From: Bacteroidota bacterium
GTDB taxonomy: Bacteria; Bacteroidota; Bacteroidia; Chitinophagales; Saprospiraceae
Length of the DNA: 59,544 nt
Direction of reading: 5' to 3'
NCBI GenBank assembly: GCA_963169325.1
Contig: CAUJEY010000270.1
Coordinates: forward strand, 1 to 59,544
The stretch's first letter is position 1. Each line of letters opens with the position of its first letter. This document shows positions 8,214-16,471 of the stretch, piece after piece. Both the position numbers and the translations under genes were made by a program. The notes below the pieces were generated by a model that saw only the letters and a list, made by a program, of their open reading frames with translations, made no database searches and was not told the origin of the DNA.

Positions 8214-11200
8214 TTATTGATTGTTAAGGAAATAGAGTTGGATGGCCGCGTGGTTGTACTGGTTCAGGTTGTCCAAATAATTCTGGCGAATACCGGCGGC
8301 CTGCGCGAGATATTGCGCGAGGTCGGCAAAGCTGATTTCCCCGGCGCGGTAGGCTGCGGTGGCCGCGCGCGTGATCTCGTCAGCCTGGACTAACCCGGTG
8401 GTTTCGTAAAATTGAAGTGCGGCGTTGTTTTTCTCCAACTCCAGACGTGCCGAGGCGGCAGCGGTGTTGAGCCAAAGGGTTTGGTATTCCAGTTGTTTTT
8501 GCTGCACGGCGCTGCCGATTTGCGCAGATTTGATTTTTTGCCGAAAACTTTTGCCCGCAATCGGCACGCCCACGCTCAGGGAAAAACCCGAAAATGTGGG
8601 CGAAATGCCGTATAGGCGCTGCGTGAATGCCCGCCCCGAAAAATCCGGTTTCAGACCCTGCCGTTGCAGGTAAATGTCGGCGGCGGCGAGGTTCACGTTT
8701 TGCCGTTGGAGCAGCAGCAGGGGATGGTTGGCAAGGTCAGAAGCGGCGCTTACCGGCAGTTTTTGCAGCGGCCCTTCGGCAGGCAGCAGCGGCTCGGCGG
8801 CGTTGAGCAATTGCATCAGCGATTGCTGTTCCACGGCTACCTCCCGGTCGAGTTGTTGCTGTTGGGTGCGCAGTTCGCGGAGACGGGCTTCGGCGGCTAT
8901 TTTTTCCAGCCCCGTGCTTTCGCCCGTACGGGCGCGTAGCGCGGCAGCGTCGGCGAGTTGGGCATAGAGCGTGTCCAAGCCTCTGTACATCAACTGTCTT
9001 TCCTGCAAATACGCGAGCTGGTAGTACACCGTGCGGATGTCCCGCTTCAATTCCGCTTCGGTGCGGGTTCGCGTCAGTTCGGCATATTTGACCTGTTCCC
9101 GGAACAGGCTTTTTCGCGCTTTGTACACCGTCGGGTATTGTACCGTTTGCGAAAGCCCGATTTTGAGAATGCCTTTGGAATCCTCGGTACTGAGGTCTTC
9201 ATTCTCTATAAAAACGCCCGTTTTCGGCAACTCGAACGAAGTCCCGACCGTGGCTTTTGCCCGCTCGATGTCCAAAGCGTTGGCTTGCAGCAAAAGGTTT
9301 TGTTCCAAACCAATTTGTAAAGATTCTTCCAGGGTTACGCGGCGTTGCGCCTGGGCATTCGTGCTGAAAAACAACAATACGGGCAACAAAACCGGCAAGA
9401 TCACTGAAGGACGCACCCGGTTTTTTCCAATCAAAAACAGGTAAAGCAAAGGCAGCACTACCAGCGTCAGGAAGGTGGCCGTGATGAGGCCGCCGATGAC
9501 CACCGTGGCCAAAGGCTTTTGTACCTCGGCGCCCGCGCCGGTGGAAATAGCCATCGGCAAAAAGCCGAGCGAAGCGACCATCGCCGTCATCAGTACGGGC
9601 CGCAGCCGGATGCGCGTACCTTCGAGCACCCGTTGTATGGGGTCTTCGAGGCCGTCTTTTTGCAACTGGTTGAACGTGGCAATCAATACAATGCCGTTTA
9701 AAACCGCCACGCCGAACAGGGCTATGAAACCCACGCCCGCTGAAATCGAGAATGGCATGTCGCGCAGCAGCAGCGCGAACACCCCGCCGATAGTCGACAT
9801 CGGGATGGCCGTGAAAATCAACCCCGCCTCTTTGAACGAATTGAAAGTGAAAAACAAGAGCATAAAAATCAGCGCCAGGGCTACCGGAACGGCAATTTGA
9901 AGCCGGGCAGAGGCTTTTTCAAGGTTTTCAAAGGTACCGCCAAACGTGTAGTAGTAGCCGGTGGGCAGCGCGGCCTGCTGGTCCAATTTGCCCTGAATTT
10001 CGCGCACGACCGATTGCACGTCGCGCCCGCGCACGTTGAACCCGATGACGATGCGGCGTTTGCCTTCCTCGCGGCTGATTTGCGCCGGGCCTTCCCTGAA
10101 CGTCACCGTCGCCACCTGACTGAGCGGGATTTGCTGGCCGCCTGGTGTGGGAATGAACAGGTTGCTCACGTCGTCGATGGACCCGCGGCTGGCACTGTCG
10201 AGCCGCACCACGAGGTCGAATTTCCGCTCATTCTCAAACACCGACCCGGCAGCGGCTCCGGCAAACGCCGTGCTGACTACGTGGTTGATGCCCTCGATGT
10301 TCATGCCGTAATTGCCGATGCGGCGGCGGTCGTATTCGATGGTGATTTGCGGCAGGCCGGTTGTGCGCTCCACCTGCGGGGCGGTGGCGCCTTGGACGGA
10401 CTGCACTACGGCGGCAATTTTCGGGGCGAGGGCGGCGAGGGTGTCTATGTTTTCGCCAAAGATTTTAATAGCCACATCCTGCCGCACCCCGGTCATCAAT
10501 TCATTGAAACGCATTTGAATGGGTTGGCTGGCCTCAAAAAACACGCCGGGAATGACCTCCAATTTTTCCATGATCATGGCAGCCAGTTCGTTGTAATCTT
10601 TCGTGGTCGTCCACTCCTTCATGGGTTTCAGCACCACCATCATGTCCGTCGCTTCCGGCGGCATGGGGTCGGTAGGCACTTCGGCGCTGCCAGTTTTGCC
10701 CACCACCATTTTTACTTCGGGAAACTGTTTGATAATGCGGGTGGCTTGCATCGAAGTCTCGACGCTTTGCGACAGCGAGGTGCCTTGCGGCAGGATGCAG
10801 TGGAAAGCGTAGTCGCCCTCCTGCAATTGTGGGATAAACTCGCCGCCCATACGGGTAAATAGAAAAACACTGACGGCAAGCAAAACAAGGGTGGCCGCTA
10901 CCACGGCGTATTTGAAGCGGATAGCCCCGCGAATGACCGGCGCGTAGACTCGTTGAAAGAAATCCATGAGGCGGTCGGAAATGTTCTTTTTGTGCGAGAT
11001 ATTTTTAGGTAAAAACAAGGCGGACATCATCGGGATATAGGTCAGCGACAAAATCAGCGCACCCAAAATGGCGAACGCAACAGTAAGCGCCATCGGTCCG
11101 AACATCTTGCCCTCGATGCCAATCAGCGACAAAATGGGCAGATAGACAATCAGGATGATGATTTGACCGAAGGCCGCCGAGTTCATCATCCGGCCGGCGC

Positions 11201-12521
11201 TTATGCCTACGCCCTCGTCCATTTCCGCTTGTGTGAAAGGCCGGCCAAGTTTTTGCAAGACCAGGTAGTGCATCGTCGCTTCCACGATAATGACTGCACC
11301 GTCCACGATAAGGCCGAAGTCAATGGCGCCGAGCGACATGAGGTTGGCCGACACGCCGAACTGGCGCATCATGCCGAGGGCAAAAAGCATGGAAAGCGGT
11401 ATGGCCGAGGCCACGATCAGCCCTGCCCGCAGGTTACCGAGAAACAGCACCAGTACAAAAATCACGATAAGCGCGCCCTCGATAAGGTTGGTCTGTACGG
11501 TGCTGATGGCGCGGTTCACCAGGTCGGCGCGGTCGAGAAACGGTTCGATTTCCACGTCGGCGGGCAGCGATTTTTGGATAGTTCCCATTTTTGCTTTCAC
11601 CTTGCCCACCAGATCGAAACTATTGGCGCCTTTGAGCATCATCACTACGCCGCCGACGGCTTCTTTTTCACCGTTGTACGTCAAAGCCCCGTAGCGCACC
11701 GCGCCGCCGAACTGTACCACGGCCACGTCGCGGACGAACACGGGCACGCCGTTCGCGTCGGTTTTGATCACGATGTTGCGCACATCGTCGAGGCTCGAAA
11801 TCAGGCCGAGGCCCCGGATAAAGTAAGCATTCGGTTTTTTGTCAATATAAGCCCCACCGGTATTTTCATTGTTTTTGCTTAAAGCGTCGAATACGTCGGG
11901 GATGGTCACGCCCATCGCCCGCAACCGGTTGGGATTCACCGACACCTCGTATTGTTTGAGGATGCCACCAAAGCTATTGACCTCTGCGATACCGGGCGTT
12001 CCGTACAGTTGGCGCGCCACGATCCAGTCCTGCATCGTGCGAAGGTCCATCGCGGTGTATTTGTCTTCGCTGCCTTTTCTTGGGTGGATGACGTACTGAT
12101 ACACCTCGCCGAGACCCGTACTTACGGGCGCGAGTTCGGGCGTACCTACTCCGGCAGGGATGGCCTCTTCTGCCTCTTTGAGTTTTTCGTTGATAAGTTG
12201 GCGGGCAAACCAAACGTTCACCGCATCGTCGAACACCACGGTCACGACCGACAGCCCGAAGCGGGAAATGGAGCGCATTTCCACGAGGTCGGGCAAGTTG
12301 GCGAGGCTTTTTTCGATGGGATAGGTGACGAGTTGCTCCACCTCCTGGGTGGCCAGTGTAGGGCACAAGGTGATGACTTGTACCTGGTTGTTGGTGATGT
12401 CGGGCACCGCATCTATCGGCAGCCGCGTAGCGCTCCATACGCCCCAGATTACCAACGCGAGCGTGAACAGCCCGATGATAAATTTATTTTTGATGGAAAA
12501 TTGGATAATTCCGTCCAACAT
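8214..12521 (-). CDS. czcA: CzcA/CusA heavy-metal RND pump fused to a TolC-like outer membrane channel
   Basis: A 1435-residue protein. Residues 1 to about 1030 are a complete HME-family RND transporter (first helix, LPIDAVPDITNNQVQV, the big porter loops and twelve membrane segments, with GRMMNSAAFGQ and GVAVLNGIVLI). After the last membrane helix comes a second signal-peptide-like stretch (PVLLPVLLFFSTNAQAQ, about 1035-1055) and then about 380 residues of TolC-like outer-membrane factor, alpha-helical and rich in Gln/Leu/Ala. Such fusions occur in Bacteroidetes and place pump and outer channel on one transcript with the adaptor, for proton-driven export of Cu, Ag, Zn or Co. I start at ATG 12521 (MLDGIIQFS), typical for the family; the extra 20 upstream residues look non-coding. 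Confidence 0.92.
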   Translation of the reverse strand: MLDGIIQFSIKNKFIIGLFTLALVIWGVWSATRLPIDAVPDITNNQVQVITLCPTLATQEVEQLVTYPIEKSLANLPDLVEMRSISRFGLSVVTVVFDDAVNVWFARQLINEKLKEAEEAIPAGVGTPELAPVSTGLGEVYQYVIHPRKGSEDKYTAMDLRTMQDWIVARQLYGTPGIAEVNSFGGILKQYEVSVNPNRLRAMGVTIPDVFDALSKNNENTGGAYIDKKPNAYFIRGLGLISSLDDVRNIVIKTDANGVPVFVRDVAVVQFGGAVRYGALTYNGEKEAVGGVVMMLKGANSFDLVGKVKAKMGTIQKSLPADVEIEPFLDRADLVNRAISTVQTNLIEGALIVIFVLVLFLGNLRAGLIVASAIPLSMLFALGMMRQFGVSANLMSLGAIDFGLIVDGAVIIVEATMHYLVLQKLGRPFTQAEMDEGVGISAGRMMNSAAFGQIIILIVYLPILSLIGIEGKMFGPMALTVAFAILGALILSLTYIPMMSALFLPKNISHKKNISDRLMDFFQRVYAPVIRGAIRFKYAVVAATLVLLAVSVFLFTRMGGEFIPQLQEGDYAFHCILPQGTSLSQSVETSMQATRIIKQFPEVKMVVGKTGSAEVPTDPMPPEATDMMVVLKPMKEWTTTKDYNELAAMIMEKLEVIPGVFFEASQPIQMRFNELMTGVRQDVAIKIFGENIDTLAALAPKIAAVVQSVQGATAPQVERTTGLPQITIEYDRRRIGNYGMNIEGINHVVSTAFAGAAAGSVFENERKFDLVVRLDSASRGSIDDVSNLFIPTPGGQQIPLSQVATVTFREGPAQISREEGKRRIVIGFNVRGRDVQSVVREIQGKLDQQAALPTGYYYTFGGTFENLEKASARLQIAVPVALALIFMLLFFTFNSFKEAGLIFTAIPMSTIGGVFALLLRDMPFSISAGVGFIALFGVAVLNGIVLIATFNQLQKDGLEDPIQRVLEGTRIRLRPVLMTAMVASLGFLPMAISTGAGAEVQKPLATVVIGGLITATFLTLVVLPLLYLFLIGKNRVRPSVILPVLLPVLLFFSTNAQAQRRVTLEESLQIGLEQNLLLQANALDIERAKATVGTSFELPKTGVFIENEDLSTEDSKGILKIGLSQTVQYPTVYKARKSLFREQVKYAELTRTRTEAELKRDIRTVYYQLAYLQERQLMYRGLDTLYAQLADAAALRARTGESTGLEKIAAEARLRELRTQQQQLDREVAVEQQSLMQLLNAAEPLLPAEGPLQKLPVSAASDLANHPLLLLQRQNVNLAAADIYLQRQGLKPDFSGRAFTQRLYGISPTFSGFSLSVGVPIAGKSFRQKIKSAQIGSAVQQKQLEYQTLWLNTAAASARLELEKNNAALQFYETTGLVQADEITRAATAAYRAGEISFADLAQYLAQAAGIRQNYLDNLNQYNHAAIQLYFLNNQ

Positions 12522-12626
12522 GACATGACTTGGATTGAGTGAATGGGAAAATACCATGACCCGGCCCTGGCACAAAGCCAAAGCCGGGAAGCCCCTGTCA
12601 CGACGGTTTACGTCGGCAGTGGGTCA

Positions 12627-13025
12627 CTAAACCAAATGCGATATGGGAGGACGGAACAAAGCTTCCAGATGCGCCGAAGTGCAGGGTGCATCATAACAGA
12701 AATTGGAAGCCCGGTCGGCATACAACCAGTCAAAAGCCGACAGTTCGGAAAAAGTATTTTTGAAAAAACCGGCGTAGGTCATACCGCCGGTCGCGCCGCA
12801 ACCCGGGCAATGACAATGGCCGCAGCCGTCGGTATCGGGCGGGCATTCCTGGCCGGGGTGGGTTTCTACACATTCGTCACCGGAAGTGGCGCAATGTTCG
12901 TCGTCAGCCTGTTTTGAAGTTGTCTCCTGGCTGACCTGGCTATCGTCGCAAGCCCGAGCCCCGCTCGTTGGCAACGCAACGAGGCAGACAGTGAACAGGA
13001 ACAACATGCCAGGGTAGAATTTCAT
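12627..13025 (-). CDS. DUF6660-like exported Cys/His-rich protein of metal-efflux operon
   Basis: A 132-residue protein with an N-terminal signal peptide (FLFTVCLVALPTSGARA), an acidic Cys/His-rich middle (DGCGHCHCPGCG) and a C-terminal aromatic segment ending PPISH. This matches the small DUF6660 family often found first in Bacteroidetes czc/cus operons; a periplasmic metal-binding or sensing role is inferred, not shown. It precedes the pump gene by about 100 bp on the same strand. A good -7-type box (TATCTTTG) lies at 13036-13043, only about 10 bp from the start codon, so the mRNA leader would be extremely short. Confidence 0.7.
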   Translation of the reverse strand: MKFYPGMLFLFTVCLVALPTSGARACDDSQVSQETTSKQADDEHCATSGDECVETHPGQECPPDTDGCGHCHCPGCGATGGMTYAGFFKNTFSELSAFDWLYADRASNFCYDAPCTSAHLEALFRPPISHLV

Positions 13026-13035
13026 AATGCGTGGG

Positions 13036-13043
13036 CAAAGATA
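13036..13043 (-). promoter_or_regulatory. Bacteroidetes-type -7 promoter box of the metal-efflux operon
   Basis: On the minus strand the bases read TATCTTTG, a full match to the Bacteroidetes -7 consensus TAnnTTTG, followed by C. A GGTTTCC stretch about 20 bp upstream is a possible weak -33 element. The start codon of the DUF6660-like gene lies at 13025, so transcription would begin almost at the ATG. No operator palindrome is obvious. Confidence 0.5.
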
Positions 13044-13455
13044 AGGAAATTCGGAGGAAACCAGCCATTCGTCTTTGCGGTAAACGAAATAGCCTCTCCC
13101 GGCAGGGAGGGGGAATTTATATCCTGAATACTTTCAACAATACGGGTAAACTCCGGATGTGTTGTGGAGGGCGATAGTCGGTCAAAGAGGGTTTAGCCGA
13201 TAACAAAACGGACGGGATGCGTTCGCCATCCATCAATTCTGGTTGCAGGAAAATTTTGTGGCCGGGGTATTGGGAAATATAAATTTAGTATCCATATTTG
13301 CAACATAAAATAACGGGTAGTTTAAAAAAATAACGCCGGTGCAGGGCGTCCACAGGCCACGAGCCCATCAAGCCCCTTAGAAGAGAATGCCAGCCTTTCG
13401 CTCTGCCCGGCTTTTTAGCAAAATCACCGATCCGTAATCCACACCTATATCATAT
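13044..13455. other. Intergenic region with a promoter-like box, no gene seen
   Basis: About 410 bp between the divergent metal-efflux operon and a small plus-strand lipoprotein gene. I see no credible frame on either strand. At 13293-13304 there is CATATTTGCAAC, the same box that precedes the two halves of the methylase/helicase module; a TTG lies 22 bp upstream of its TATTTG. From that box to the lipoprotein start is about 150 bp, long for a leader. The rest (for example an AGCCCCTTAGAAGAGAATG stretch) is unexplained and may be decayed coding sequence. Confidence 0.4.
13293..13304 (+). promoter_or_regulatory. Promoter-like CATATTTGCAAC box, third copy in window
   Basis: It is identical over 12 bases to the boxes at 38361 and 46553 that stand in front of module genes, with a TTG at nearly the same upstream spacing. 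The sequence between TTG and the box is AT-rich and differs from the other two copies, so only the core is shared. It would drive the lipoprotein/amidase/phosphatase genes on the plus strand. Assignment as a sigma-ABfr-type promoter is inferred from consensus. Confidence 0.4.
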
Positions 13456-13626
13456 ATGCGCATCCTGCTCTCTCTTTTCGCCTTGCTCCTCTTCGCCGCC
13501 TGCAAACACGACGTCATCCCGGCCGAGCCGACCCAAACCCCGGACAGCACCGAACTGGATCAACGCACTTACCCGGCTTTACCGAAATTGTACATCCCCG
13601 GCAACACCAAGCAAATAGACCCGTAA
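13456..13626 (+). CDS. Small lipoprotein (56 aa), unknown function
   Basis: A short frame beginning MRILLSLFALLLFAACKHD: a classical lipoprotein signal with the lipobox cysteine at residue 16 (FAAC). Only about 40 residues follow, Pro/Thr-rich, ending TAA at 13624-13626. Size and signal resemble entry-exclusion or lysis-type lipoproteins of mobile elements, but no family is recognised. The start position may be off by one base. It is about 100 bp upstream of the amidase gene on the same strand and is probably co-transcribed. Confidence 0.45.
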   Translation: MRILLSLFALLLFAACKHDVIPAEPTQTPDSTELDQRTYPALPKLYIPGNTKQIDP

Positions 13627-13728
13627 CCAACCCGAAAAACCGGCCATACCAGGCACCAGTTGAAATTTCCCGAAAAACAAGATTTTTTCAATCGGTCCGA
13701 CCTGGGTAAAGCCTAAAAATCGCACTAC

Positions 13729-14532
13729 ATGACACAGAAATTCGGTTTTACGCTAATCGCACCAGCCGAGTTTGAAGCCTGGCTTGCCGCACAAAGTGTT
13801 GCCCGGACGGTGTTTACCGTACAGTTGCATCACACATTCGCTCCAAACTATGCCGGCTTTAACGGCAAAAACCATTTTGGCCTGCAAAAGGGGATGCAGA
13901 GTTTTCATACCCTGATGAACGGCTGGCAGGATATCGGCCAGCATTTCAGCATTTTTCCCGATGGTATGATCGTCACCGGCAGGAACCTGGAATCTTCTCC
14001 GGCCTGCATCTTCGGATTCAATGCGCATTCTATCTGCATCGAGAACATCGGCAACTTTGATATTGGCGGCGATGAAATGCGGCCGGAACAGCGCCAGGCT
14101 ATTTTACAAGTCACCGCAGCGCTGTGCCGGCGTTTCCGAATCCTGGTCAATTCCAACCAGGTCGTATATCACCACTGGTTCGACCTGAAGACCGGCCAAC
14201 GCACCAACGGCGCCGGCATGACCAAATCCTGCCCGGGCTCCAATTTCTTTGGCGGCAACACCGTCGATGCGGCGGAAACGAACTTTCTCCCACATGTTCA
14301 GGTGATCCTTGACCATCAGCCCGACCAGCCACCGCTATCCGTCGCCTACTATGCTACTGTGACAACCAATAACCTCAACATCCGGGACAAACCGGATGTG
14401 TCCGGTCGCCGGATAAATGTTACGTCCACCGGGGCTGTCCTGCGGGTGTACGAGGAAAAGAATAACTGGTGCAGAATCGCGGCGAACCGGCAAGAATGGG
14501 TTTCGGGAAAATACCTGAGAAAACAGGCTTAA
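13729..14532 (+). CDS. N-acetylmuramoyl-L-alanine amidase with C-terminal SH3 domain
   Basis: A 267-residue protein. Residues about 28-175 form an Amidase_2/PGRP-like zinc amidase: the first ligand is in VQLHHTFAP (His34/35), then GQHFSIFPDGMI, the HSICIEN strand, and the later ligands in YHHWFDLKTG (His148/149) and KSCPG (Cys168). Residues about 205-266 are a bacterial SH3 domain (NLNIRDKPDVSGRRI, then WVSGKYLRK) that likely binds the wall. It would cut the bond between MurNAc and the stem peptide. No signal peptide is visible, so export would need a holin-like partner or another route, as in phage endolysins. The neighbours are a small lipoprotein and a phosphatase. Confidence 0.85.
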   Translation: MTQKFGFTLIAPAEFEAWLAAQSVARTVFTVQLHHTFAPNYAGFNGKNHFGLQKGMQSFHTLMNGWQDIGQHFSIFPDGMIVTGRNLESSPACIFGFNAHSICIENIGNFDIGGDEMRPEQRQAILQVTAALCRRFRILVNSNQVVYHHWFDLKTGQRTNGAGMTKSCPGSNFFGGNTVDAAETNFLPHVQVILDHQPDQPPLSVAYYATVTTNNLNIRDKPDVSGRRINVTSTGAVLRVYEEKNNWCRIAANRQEWVSGKYLRKQA

Positions 14533-14568
14533 CGACAAATACTATTCATCCAAATAAAGGCTACCGAT

Positions 14569-14856
14569 ATGGTCTTCTTCGAAATTTCAATCAACGATTT
14601 CCTGTGCGGGAAATTTAGCAATGGAACCTTTGCCGATGAACATGGCGAAGAGGTCCGGTACGGCAAAATCCCAAATATAGAAAAGTTGAATGCCGAGATA
14701 CTGGGGCAGATACAGCACCGGGATCCGAGCCGGCCAATATCCGCATACCGGCCTGATACGCTTGAAGTCGGTAAAGCAAAAATAGTTAACACCGGTGGCC
14801 AATGCGGGGAGGTGTATTTGTCGTCTGTGGCGATGGTTATTTATCGGTGCCGGTAA
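14569..14856 (+). CDS. Hypothetical protein (95 aa)
   Basis: A 95-codon frame between the amidase and the phosphatase on the same strand (36 bp and 13 bp gaps), beginning MVFFEISINDFLCGKF. Composition is normal for a soluble protein, with no membrane segment or signal peptide. An overlapping minus-strand frame (14529-14792) has a worse, Ser/Cys-rich composition and breaks the operon direction, so I prefer this one. No family is recognised and no function is suggested. Confidence 0.45.
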   Translation: MVFFEISINDFLCGKFSNGTFADEHGEEVRYGKIPNIEKLNAEILGQIQHRDPSRPISAYRPDTLEVGKAKIVNTGGQCGEVYLSSVAMVIYRCR

Positions 14857-14869
14857 TGCCGAATTCGAT

Positions 14870-15463
14870 ATGAAAAAGAGCCAACCCAAACGTGTCGCTC
14901 CTAAATCCGGAACACCCGGCCTTTTCCGTAACCTATTTTTTCTCGGGTTTTGTCTTTGCGTAGCATGGGTACTTGGGGAAGCCAATAAAAAATACGCTGG
15001 CCGGGAGCGTCCTCATTTGCGCGACATCGACCTGCCGGGTTATGTGTTTAAGGTGCCCGGCGAACGGTATAATTATCGCTCCGCGCAACTCACCCTGGAA
15101 CAATTAGACTCTCTGCTCCGAAAAGGATTGATCCGATGCGTGATCCGCTTGAATGGCAACGGCAAAGACTCCGGCGGGATGCCGGCGGAACAAGAAAAGG
15201 CGCTCTGCGAAGAACGGAAGGTTGATTTTAAATTGATCAATGCACAGGAGAGGGACGCCGCCCCGACTATTCACAAACTACTCCTGGAAGGCCGCTGCTT
15301 GATCCATTGCTTGCATGGGTACGACCGGACTGGGGCGATGGTGGGGGATCATTTGCGGCGGTTGGGATATTCGCAGGAGGAGGTGATTCGGTTTAATGGG
15401 TGGGAAGGGTATTTGGAGCGGAAAAGAACAGCTTATGGGAGGTATCTGGAGTTGATCCATTAG
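14870..15463 (+). CDS. Membrane-anchored protein tyrosine/dual-specificity phosphatase
   Basis: A 197-residue protein starting MKKSQPKRV, with one N-terminal membrane helix (LFRNLFFLGFCLCVAWVLG, about residues 20-40) and a cysteine-phosphatase domain. The active-site P-loop is HCLHGYDRTG, with nucleophile Cys147 and Arg153 spaced C-x5-R as required, and a DSP-like strand RCVIRLNGNG upstream. It would remove phosphate from phosphotyrosine, phosphoinositides or related substrates; the catalytic side is probably periplasmic or cytoplasmic depending on topology, which the sequence does not settle. I start at ATG 14870; the longer frame from 14795 adds 25 arginine-rich residues. Confidence 0.78.
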   Translation: MKKSQPKRVAPKSGTPGLFRNLFFLGFCLCVAWVLGEANKKYAGRERPHLRDIDLPGYVFKVPGERYNYRSAQLTLEQLDSLLRKGLIRCVIRLNGNGKDSGGMPAEQEKALCEERKVDFKLINAQERDAAPTIHKLLLEGRCLIHCLHGYDRTGAMVGDHLRRLGYSQEEVIRFNGWEGYLERKRTAYGRYLELIH

Positions 15464-15560
15464 ATTAATTTTGACCCTAATATGCATTGACAGCGCCTTT
15501 GTTCTTTTAACTTTTTTACGACTAATTCCACCTAATTTCCAAACATTTGTTTTAACTTCC

Positions 15561-15568
15561 TAATTTCG
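15561..15568 (+). promoter_or_regulatory. Possible promoter of the DUF4007 operon
   Basis: TAATTTCG matches the TAnnTTTG -7 consensus at seven of eight positions and lies 15 bp before the ATG of the DUF4007 gene, in an AT-rich 120-bp gap after the phosphatase gene. No clear -33 TTG occurs at the right distance (TTTCC at about 15536). This is a weak call based on position and partial match. Confidence 0.3.
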
Positions 15569-15583
15569 CACTAAATTGACAAG

Positions 15584-16471
15584 ATGATATCCGTAGTAAG
15601 AAAACCCACATTTTCCGGTCACGAATCCTTCCAATGCCGCCATCTTTGGTTAAAAAAGGGCTACGACTTTATCCGGCAAGGCAAATCTTTTAATTCAGAA
15701 GACGCCGTCGTGGATTTGGGCGTTGGGAAAAATATGGTCGGCGCAATTCGTTACTGGCTGCGGGCTTTCGATTTACTTGAGGATCAGAATGAACCCACTG
15801 TTTTGGCTGATTTGCTACTTGAAGATGAAGGGTATGATCCTTATCTTGAGGATGACGCTACCTTATGGCTACTGCATTACCACCTGATCAAAAAAGGATT
15901 TGCAACGACATACTCCCTTATTTTCAATGAATTACGAAAAGAGCGCATCGAATTTACTGAAGAGCATTTTATAAAATTTGTGCAGTGGAAGTCAGAAACA
16001 ACCATGCCGTTTCAATTTAACCCTAATACCATTAAGAGCGATTTTGGAATTTTTCAAAAACTTTATGTCGGCAGTGAAGCGCTGAAAGACAAAGAGGATA
16101 TTATTTCCGGCATTTTGGCGGATTTAAAATTAGTACGCACGCTTGACCGTTCCGGCAACCAGACTTTTTACCATATTGAAGAAACCGAGCGCGAAGAACT
16201 TCCTCCGGAAATTATACTTTATGCGATTCTTGATAATGAAGAATACGGAATGTCCGTCAATTTTGAGACCATGATGACCGGCCACAATAGCCCAGGTTCC
16301 ATATTCGCAATTAATCGCACAGGATTGCTCCAGAAGATTGAAGCCTTAGTACAAAACCCAAAGTTCAAATTCCTGGTTTTCAAAGACGATGCGGGTGTAC
16401 GTGAACTCCAATTCAAAAATAAACCAGAATCCCCCTCCATTATCCTCAACACATACTATTATGGCAATTAA
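15584..16471 (+). CDS. DUF4007 family protein of a sulfur-modification-like defence island
   Basis: A 295-residue protein whose N terminus (TFSGHESFQCRHLWLKKGYD) is the DUF4007 hallmark, followed by the conserved VDLGVGKNMVGAIRYWL segment, which resembles a helix-turn-helix-like module. Members are found, as far as I recall, next to PAPS-reductase/DndC-like proteins and large P-loop ATPases in phage-defence loci; the biochemical role is unknown. Here it is the first of three plus-strand genes and overlaps the ATPase gene by 11 bp, so the two are probably made together. No catalytic motif is visible to me. Confidence 0.82.
   Translation: MISVVRKPTFSGHESFQCRHLWLKKGYDFIRQGKSFNSEDAVVDLGVGKNMVGAIRYWLRAFDLLEDQNEPTVLADLLLEDEGYDPYLEDDATLWLLHYHLIKKGFATTYSLIFNELRKERIEFTEEHFIKFVQWKSETTMPFQFNPNTIKSDFGIFQKLYVGSEALKDKEDIISGILADLKLVRTLDRSGNQTFYHIEETEREELPPEIILYAILDNEEYGMSVNFETMMTGHNSPGSIFAINRTGLLQKIEALVQNPKFKFLVFKDDAGVRELQFKNKPESPSIILNTYYYGN

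Noticed and set aside
9897-10862. 321-residue plus-strand frame opposite the CzcA pump
   Set aside because: His/Gly-rich shadow of a well supported RND gene.
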